Assembly: GCA_029204225.1 (NCBI GenBank)
Contig: CM055107.1
Span: forward strand, 25,937,391 to 26,001,390
DNA length: 64,000 nt
Direction: 5' to 3'
Source: Diphasiastrum complanatum
Lineage: Eukaryota > Streptophyta > Lycopodiopsida > Lycopodiales > Lycopodiaceae
Shown piece after piece: positions 60,601-64,000 of this stretch (positions within the stretch are counted from its first letter, which is position 1; every line of letters begins with the position of its first letter). Both the position numbers and the translations under genes were made by a program. The notes under the pieces were generated by a model that saw only the letters and a list, made by a program, of their open reading frames with translations, had not been told where the DNA came from and did no database searches.

Positions 60601-61802
60601 ATATCACCTCTACACTTGCGGATTTCTTCTTTAGCAAATATTGCATCACCCTTATTCTTCGTAGCCTTTGCAAATGCTATCTTCACTTTGACAATGACAT
60701 GAGAATCACTCCCCCAAATTCAAAATTCAATACACACATACAAACCGACCAAATGCATCATTAAAAATTGTTCCATTTTATATAACTGTGTTGAAAGATT
60801 GCAAAAATTCGATCAAGCAGGTTAGCTACTCTCGTTTAATTTAATCAAGAGGGTTAGCTACTCTCCTTTAATCACAATTAACGGTTTTATTACTCACACT
60901 GACATTTTTGAAAAACATCAGAAATCAAATATTAATTACGATGGCCAAGAGACGACATAAATTGTCACAAAGTAACTTGCTTGAGATTATGGAACTGCTC
61001 ACCATGTTGGTCACACACGATACATGCTTCGGTCCATACCTGTTTTGCATATGAAGAAGTCCCAGGAGGGAATAGCATGTTGCAATGAGCACATCTCTCT
61101 TCAAACCAATATCTCCTGTTTTATATGTACTGTGCCTATTTGTTATGTCCCACGAATGTGAATATTGGCTATTAAGAGGCTTTGTACCAACATGCTAGAC
61201 CACTTGATCCTTTGGACCCCGTCTCCTCACACTATGTTACTTCCATTTGACGCCTAATATTGTTGGTAAGCCCCTCTTTTGGCTCTTGTGTATTGCAGAT
61301 AAAGCTTTCATCAGTTAGGCTGGCCCGACAGTACATGAAGAGGGTTGTATCAGAACTTGATGCTATTGGAAATGCTTCAGAAAAGGAGCCTCTCAAAGAG
61401 TTTTTATTGTTACAAGGAGTTAGATTTGCATTCAGGGTACACCAGGTAAAATTCTTTGCTCTGTGTGCTTTATGTTGAGAAAATTGTGTATCAAATTTTG
61501 ATCATTCACAAGCTGGAAGAATTTTGAAATGCCAAGCTTGTTTGCTGAATTTCAGTGCATGATACTACTGATACAGTGGGTTTCTGGATAGTAGGTATTT
61601 TAGTTGCAATATTTTGAACTGTTATGTTAAGCTACATGGCATTGGTGGCTGATAGTCATCTTCACAGCAGCTGTTGAGAAACCAAAGGTTTGAACATATT
61701 CTTTGTTTTTAACAGTTCGCTGGAGGGTTTGATGCCGAAAGCATGCAAGCATTTGAGGAGCTTCGTAATCGTGCCCAAAATGAACGGTCCACAAAATCTT
61801 AG
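41315..61802 (+). CDS. CHUP1: CHUP1-like chloroplast positioning protein, 8 exons
   Basis: In Arabidopsis CHUP1 sits on the chloroplast outer envelope, binds actin and profilin, and is needed for light-dependent chloroplast movement. Exons: 41315-41408, 41910-42919, 43211-44623, 44810-44941, 54974-55155, 55331-55442, 61299-61445, 61716-61802. They sum to 3177 nt, an unbroken frame of 1058 codons plus stop (Arabidopsis about 1004). Order: hydrophobic anchor (residues 1-22, MLIRVGLAVTCSVAAFTF), LLPEFEDLF, coiled coil (about 190-395), EVEELVYLRWVNACLRYEL, KKPGLMKRLRKWGRSKDD, proline-rich segment (about 718-778), then the conserved C-terminal domain (RAPEVVEFYQSLMKRD onward), which resembles formin FH2 in structure in Arabidopsis. 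Introns 4 (10,032 bp) and 6 (5,856 bp) are full of transposons, yet all splice sites are canonical. The exon 2 acceptor (AAG at 41907-41909) is the only one that keeps frame and is the least certain junction. Confidence 0.94.
41910..42919 (+). CDS. CHUP1: CHUP1 exon 2 (residues 32-368)
   Basis: It contains LLPEFEDLFVEEMG and then a long heptad-rich coiled coil including RESELLEYYGLKEQESDI-type sequence (ESELLEYYGLKEQESDI), and LQHQKRELIVKLSAAEAQIA. The coiled coil mediates dimerisation in the known family. It ends at GAG before GTGTGC. Acceptor choice is set by frame. Confidence 0.92.
43211..44623 (+). CDS. CHUP1: CHUP1 exon 3 (residues 369-839)
   Basis: It starts after TGGCAG with SDLVARAEAEAS. 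It holds the end of the coiled coil, EVEELVYLRWVNACLRYELR, LSPKSQEKAKQLML and a Ser-rich linker. KYPAFKDRHKLAVEREK, the polyproline tract with runs of up to eight Pro (44319-44430) and NNMIGEIENRSSHLLA follow. The polyproline tract is the profilin-binding type region. Confidence 0.95.
44810..44941 (+). CDS. CHUP1: CHUP1 exon 4 (residues 840-883)
   Basis: It encodes IKADVETQGEFVQSLATEVR, then FVTWLDEELSFL, nearly the same as the Arabidopsis segment. It is followed by a 10-kb intron starting GTACGT. Confidence 0.95.
44942..45869. other. CHUP1 intron 4, proximal part
   Basis: No recognised element or gene in about 0.9 kb; it may include the unrecognised 3' flank of the chromovirus. Confidence 0.35.
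45870..48430 (-). mobile_element. Chromovirus (Ty3/gypsy) lacking protease, RT and RNase H
   Basis: Minus-strand order: gag from ATG at 48429 (MTTPQVPDQPPKRGIDEL), gag middle (VRGFVRGLRDEYKVEV, about 47810) and a zinc knuckle of type CX2CX4HX4C broken by a frame change (about 47550). A sudden jump near 47400 leads to pre-integrase (DRVCVPISEDYRQQVLYECH). Integrase (46920-46150) has D of MDFIVNLP, D of SDRDNKF and E of QTERVNQ. It ends with a chromodomain-like tail (PEEILGSRETQ, YLIKWNEI). The roughly 2-kb PR-RT-RNase H part is missing. It is antisense in CHUP1 intron 4. No LTR pair was identified. Confidence 0.85.
48431..49097. other. Leader-like sequence upstream of chromovirus gag
   Basis: Minus-strand 5' flank of the gag start. 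Overlapping open frames exist (for example 49207-48617) but have no domain; they read through a repeat. Confidence 0.3.
49098..49395. repeat. Imperfect tandem repeat, about 180-bp unit
   Basis: ACTTAACCAACT(T/C)GAAG occurs at about 49108, 49212 and 49286. (C/T)TGGCGCCA(T/C)GCCAGA occurs at about 49142 and 49327, and CAAGCAAGCC at about 49191 and 49375. The spacing shows a diverged repeat of about 180 bp with a partial extra copy. Confidence 0.7.
49499..49572. repeat. 37-bp tandem duplication
   Basis: 49499-49535 and 49536-49572 share GGACC(A/G)AATGGTCCCGAC, followed by GCATACC(A/G)CTGGCG. Confidence 0.9.
49868..49888. repeat. Poly-C run of 21
   Basis: Twenty-one consecutive C residues on the plus strand. 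The reported length may be unreliable because such runs are hard to sequence. Confidence 0.9.
50488..50740 (-). mobile_element. LTR end with Met-tRNA primer-binding site, minus strand
   Basis: On the minus strand TGGTATCAGAGC (50488-50499) is the plant initiator-Met tRNA primer-binding site. One base away the LTR-like sequence ends in CTCTAACA (plus strand TGTTAGAG from 50501). The LTR carries a hairpin with a G-box. The outer LTR end is not clear; a gag fragment of another element begins around 50740. Confidence 0.6.
50627..50655. promoter_or_regulatory. Hairpin containing a G-box, within LTR
   Basis: An 11-bp inverted repeat GTCGGCCACGT / ACGTGGCCGAC is separated by 7 bp. It includes CACGTG (50633-50638) and a second ACGTGGC core. 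G-box/ABRE cores are known plant promoter elements; a role in LTR transcription is inference. Confidence 0.45.
50741..51680 (-). pseudogene. LTR-retrotransposon gag remnant, copy 2
   Basis: The minus strand reads MELMLKQILEQLK, IKDLNPPKFTRAI, MFVQNWVPFDEKNQAM and, near 50960, a damaged zinc knuckle (TNCGNLWWSSPRGPNALGKC). These motifs match the copy at 11578-12330 in the same order. It is antisense in CHUP1 intron 4. Confidence 0.75.
51681..52760. other. CHUP1 intron 4, interval before the LINE
   Basis: No named feature. A 103-codon plus-strand frame (52044-52355) has no recognised domain. Confidence 0.35.
52761..52818. repeat. (TC)n microsatellite 5' of the LINE
   Basis: About 58 bp of TC dinucleotides lying immediately upstream of the LINE reading frame. 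Confidence 0.97.
52836..54612 (+). mobile_element. LINE retrotransposon, RT to 3' end, best copy
   Basis: Plus-strand RT: LYERVLARFHDGEGWSSYIH, GVKQGSPLSPTLFALYIDDL, the catalytic box LLYADDVALLSS (about 53040), GQPLEIVTSYTYLGTLL. After a stop (53273) it continues with YSAETWCPSL and AEFASPPLLVEAIFRI (53400-53590). Another frame ends at 54306. The RT aspartates are intact but stops and frame changes inactivate it. The 5' part (endonuclease) is absent, so it is 5'-truncated like most LINE copies. The 3' end runs into a (TC)n tract. It lies sense in CHUP1 intron 4. Confidence 0.85.
54613..54669. repeat. (TC)n tract at the LINE 3' end
   Basis: About 56 bp of TC dinucleotides following GACATTAATACAATCC-type sequence at the LINE 3' end. 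Confidence 0.97.
54670..54973. other. CHUP1 intron 4, distal part
   Basis: Plain intron sequence ending in the GTGCAG acceptor of exon 5. Confidence 0.7.
54974..55155 (+). CDS. CHUP1: CHUP1 exon 5 (residues 884-944)
   Basis: It encodes VDERAVLKHFDWPEAKADAL, then REAAFEYQDLLKLESEV and KKMLATLEK. The last codon is split (AA + G). GTAGGT donor. Confidence 0.95.
55331..55442 (+). CDS. CHUP1: CHUP1 exon 6 (residues 944-981)
   Basis: It encodes VEQSVYALLRTRDMAIARYR, then EFSIPTQWMLDSGLVGK. A 5.9-kb intron starting GTGTGT follows. Confidence 0.95.
55443..56206. other. CHUP1 intron 6, proximal part
   Basis: No named feature. Confidence 0.4.
56207..56743 (+). mobile_element. Copia-type LTR with primer-binding site
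   Basis: TGTTGGAATG (56207) to TTCTTACA (56731) forms a TG...CA LTR of 525 bp. It is followed at once by the initiator-Met tRNA primer-binding site TGGTATCAGAGC (56732-56743). A TATA-like stretch (GACTATATATATG, about 56563) lies inside, as does a 23-bp minisatellite. The downstream element body is not in the expected orientation. Confidence 0.8.
56441..56547. repeat. 23-bp minisatellite inside the LTR
   Basis: Four and a half units of AGTTGGATAGCCAATAGTCA-type sequence: 56441, 56464, 56487, 56510 and a partial at 56533. Confidence 0.95.
56744..57115 (-). pseudogene. Inverted Copia gag and integrase fragments
   Basis: The minus strand reads, from the integrase side, TIMEMARCML and GLPHKFWARAV with ISNRCPTKA (57110-57000). 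A zinc-knuckle half KFGHHIKECRKRLAKEKEK (56970-56915) follows. Both are Copia signatures on the strand opposite to the adjacent LTR. In a normal element integrase lies downstream of gag by about 1 kb or more, so this piece is also internally shortened. Confidence 0.7.
57116..57216 (+). mobile_element. Family X fragment, copy 2a
   Basis: It shares GGGGTCTTGTAGGA-type sequence and the preceding ~70 bp (TTTTATTCATGTT...CCAACTTTTATTA) with 23785-23880 in copy 1. Confidence 0.7.
57225..57589. mobile_element. hAT-type MITE, 365 bp
   Basis: Perfect 11-bp terminal inverted repeats CAATGTTTCAT (57225-57235) / ATGAAACATTG (57579-57589). Flanking 8-bp duplications GTCTCCAT (57217-57224) and GTCACCAT (57590-57597) differ at one base. 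The interior is rich in GAAACG/CGTTTC inverted motifs and has no coding frame. An 8-bp target duplication is characteristic of hAT transposons. It lies in CHUP1 intron 6. Confidence 0.85.
57598..58689. other. CHUP1 intron 6, middle part
   Basis: No named gene. GAATCG motifs near 58492-58532 resemble sequence at 20985-21000 in family X copy 1. Confidence 0.35.
58690..59880 (+). mobile_element. Degenerate gypsy-like element, family X copy 2b
   Basis: Gag capsid signature FLQGKAQSWWETR near 58906-58944. It shares blocks with 20690-22700, for example GAGGATATTGGAGATGAGCT at 59083 and 21673, and TGCTATGTATCCACTAG at 58990 and 20933. Non-coding through many stops. Confidence 0.65.
59890..60240 (+). 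mobile_element. Copia integrase fragment
   Basis: Plus-strand frames read pre-integrase residues (KFCESCLWKT) and ILELVHIDLCGLMNTQSHGG, then SYFMVFVDDYSRKG. This is the start of a Copia integrase core, with stops soon after. It lies at the end of family X copy 2b, suggesting a nested or adjacent insertion. Confidence 0.7.
60241..61298. other. CHUP1 intron 6, distal part
   Basis: No recognised element. It ends in the TTGCAG acceptor of exon 7. Confidence 0.4.
61299..61445 (+). CDS. CHUP1: CHUP1 exon 7 (residues 982-1030)
   Basis: It encodes IKLSSVRLARQYMKRVVSEL, then KEFLLLQGVRFAFRVHQ. Nearly the same as the Arabidopsis segment; GTAAAA donor. Confidence 0.95.
61716..61802 (+). CDS. CHUP1: CHUP1 exon 8 (residues 1031-1058, stop)
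   Basis: It encodes FAGGFDAESMQAFEELRNRA, then QNERSTKS and TAG. The tail is shorter and lacks the Asn-rich extension of Arabidopsis CHUP1. Confidence 0.95.
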   Translation, partial: FAGGFDAESMQAFEELRNRAQNERSTKS

Positions 61803-62486
61803 TATGATATGCTTATTATTATTCTAGCTCAATGCCGGATTTTGAAGTGCAGTTTTGCATGTTCAATGTGAAGCGCTTTCTTAAGTGAACTTTCCAGTCA
61901 CCATTTAATGTAGTAAAGGGATGAAAATCAACAATCAGTTGTACTGATGAATCAAGATAAAAGTTCATAGCATCCTACCAGGCTGCATCAGAGGGTGCTT
62001 GATGTACTTACACTTCTCTATATCTTTTCTAAGCTGTGTCATTGAAAGGGTAACAAACATTCCACAAACCTTTTCGGATTGTGCAAATTGTCCATACAAG
62101 TAGATAAAAAATATTCAAATGTATTAATTTCAAGAATTTTGTCACGAATTTTCATGGTATGTGAACAATATCAAGGTTTTTGAGAGTGCTGCGAGCACAG
62201 ATGAGCTTGTTAATGAAAAGCAGCTGATTCTAGTAGTGAATTCCTATTTCTGACTTTTCAATGATTGATCATATACTGGCAAGTACCGATGGTTTTTCTT
62301 GCTTGGCGAGTCATTCTTATAAATTTGCAAGCATTCTTGATTGAAGAATGCTGTTTTGATATTTCTTTAATTCTTGAAATTGGACAATATTAGTGAAATT
62401 CACAATAAATGTGGATACATTAAGTATTGCACTTTCAGTTCTTATATCAGGGTTAGGAAACTGGACAATATACTGAACAAAGGCAG

Positions 62487-62531
<45 letters not shown>

Positions 62532-63491
62532 GGTAAGGGGAAAACCCTAGACTTGTCTAGACTGCTTCTATTCCGAGCTACTGTAAGCTAGACTATTCTC
62601 TAGAGTGAACCTACTAGAAGGCAAATAAGGTGTTAGTTGAACCAAAGTCTTGCTAATAACGTACTTAGAACAAGTTTGTTCTTGAAGCGACTTTGGTAAC
62701 ATTAGAAGGATGTCACTAAAGGAACTTGATGGATAATTCATTCTTCCAGTCACGGCAAAATCAATCCAAATAACAATCACACATGCAAAGATTGTGCAGT
62801 TGGTCCATTTGGAGTAATGTACAAGTGGAAGCCTCTAGAGCATATTATTAGGACAGGGAGCCGTTGCTTGGATCACACAGCAAAAAGATATTATTACAAT
62901 ATGCCCAAACTGAGAACAGAGACCATAAGGGTGACTTTTGCATGTGGGAAAATATTAGCAGAAACTTTTCAGCTAAATGCCACCAATAATAGGACAGGTG
63001 CCACATTAAAAACAACAAAATGCTGGGTGTTTGCTGTTATTGGAAGCATAACACCTGAAAAAAGGTGGGCTCCACTGATATCACTTAGACATTAATGATC
63101 CTGGAGAATCACCCGTGTAGAAAGAGTGTGCATGCAACCACTTATGACAACTAATGGTTTTCAAGAGTGACAAGGTCCGAGAAATGCACAGGATGAGTGT
63201 AGTATTTGGACAACCACGCTATAATCATGAATAAAGAGGGTTACAATATCCATGAGATTTTTCGAGTGAGCTTTTGATTTCAGTAGTACAATCAAGGACA
63301 ATGTTGCTGCAAGAAGGCACCATAAACATGCCTTTGTGTGGGCTGGAATCCTCTGATTTGGAGGTTGCGACAGCTAGTGTCCATGAAGCGTAGTCAAATG
63401 AACTTGGATGAGACCATGGATGAAGTAAAGAAGGTGCTCCAAGAGTGGAGCTCCAAGAGTGAAATGCCATTGAAGGATGAAAGACTATTGA
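61803..63491. other. Region downstream of CHUP1
   Basis: 3' untranslated region and intergenic DNA. It contains an (AG)n tract at 62490-62529. Short open frames on both strands have no recognised domain. No poly(A) signal can be chosen confidently. Confidence 0.4.
62490..62529. repeat. (AG)n microsatellite, about 40 bp
   Basis: GA dinucleotides downstream of CHUP1. Confidence 0.96.
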
Positions 63492-63499
63492 GTTGTCAG

Positions 63500-63769
63500 C
63501 AAAGTTCCCCACGGCACAGGTGCCGTGGGGTCTGAGTGCCGTGACAAGTGCCGTACCACGACACACGTGCTGTGGTATGGCACCTGGTTTTTTTTTATTT
63601 TTATTTATTTTTTTATTTTTTATTAATTTTTTTTTATTTTTTAGTTTTTAAACCAAAAAATGACTTTAAAAAAAAAAAAACCAGGTGCTGTGGGTGCCGT
63701 GGAACTGAAGTTCCATGGCACTGTACGGCATCTACGGAACCTGTGCCGTACCACGGCACTTGAACTTTG
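63500..63769. mobile_element. hAT-type foldback MITE, 270 bp
   Basis: Perfect 8-bp terminal inverted repeats CAAAGTTC (63500-63507) / GAACTTTG (63762-63769), flanked by perfect 8-bp direct repeats GTTGTCAG (63492-63499 and 63770-63777). Inside, repeated GTGCCGTGG/CCACGGCAC motifs form nested hairpins. The centre is a T-rich arm (about 63588-63642) and an A-rich arm (about 63669-63680) bounded by GCACCTGG / CCAGGTGC. Non-coding. Confidence 0.88.
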
Positions 63770-63777
63770 GTTGTCAG

Positions 63778-64000
63778 TTATCAATGATGACACTGTACCC
63801 ACGGAATAAGATAGCACGATAACCCTTTATGGTATGGCTTCAGCTAAATGCAATTAAGAACCAAAGCCGGTAGAAGTCGATAGTCAACAACAAAGTTGGG
63901 ACGACATCTAAAGAATATGGATGCCAAACTAAATTTTTGGTCACCTTCATCATTCATCATCAAGGACCGAGATTGTGACTATTGATATACCAATGCTTGG
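63778..64000. other. Right-hand edge, nothing recognised
   Basis: No gene or repeat seen in the last 220 bp. Confidence 0.4.

Overview
The window looks like a piece of a large, repeat-rich land-plant nuclear genome. Two spliced plant genes are recognisable from their protein products. They have canonical GT-AG introns, several of which are 4-10 kb long and packed with decayed retrotransposons, and long (AG)n/(CT)n runs are common. Intron length and LINE type would suit a gymnosperm or another non-flowering vascular plant, but nothing in the sequence settles the species.

Gene 1, minus strand, runs from about 28569 down to 7443 and leaves the window on the left. It encodes homogentisate 1,2-dioxygenase (HGD, tyrosine catabolism). 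Seven exons join in one frame to 415 codons. Only the C-terminal exon(s), with the third iron ligand, are missing. Several normally invariant residues are changed, including the active-site His in the WHGNY motif, which is Arg here.

Gene 2, plus strand, 41315-61802, encodes a CHUP1-like protein (CHLOROPLAST UNUSUAL POSITIONING 1, actin-based chloroplast anchoring and movement). Eight exons join to 1058 codons plus stop. The parts in order are an N-terminal hydrophobic anchor, a coiled coil, a proline-rich stretch and the conserved C-terminal domain. Introns 4 (10.0 kb) and 6 (5.9 kb) carry most of its length.

The two genes are divergently oriented across about 12.7 kb of intergenic DNA. That DNA holds a tRNA-derived SINE-like insertion, several tandem duplications, a gag-only Ty3/gypsy-like element, a truncated Copia element and a minus-strand LTR remnant.

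Mobile DNA by region: Copia body with 3' LTR (1-4084); LINE fragments (4490-4720 and 5560-6570 minus, 19430-19690 plus, 52836-54612 plus); gypsy RT-RNase H minus next to integrase plus (9480-11130); gag fragments (11578-12330, 15230-15900, 16500-16860); a degenerate gypsy-like family (20690-26200) with a second copy at 57115-57215 and 58690-59880; gag-only element (31516-33890); Copia (33960-36030); chromovirus lacking RT and RNase H (45870-48430 minus); gag plus separate LTR/PBS (50488-51680 minus); Copia LTR and PBS followed by inverted Copia pieces (56207-57115); and two hAT-type MITEs with TIRs and 8-bp target duplications (57225-57589, 63500-63769). I found no wholly novel multi-gene system. 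The most interesting signals are the altered HGD catalytic residues, the cleanly bounded MITEs and SINE, and the rearranged retroelements inside functional introns.
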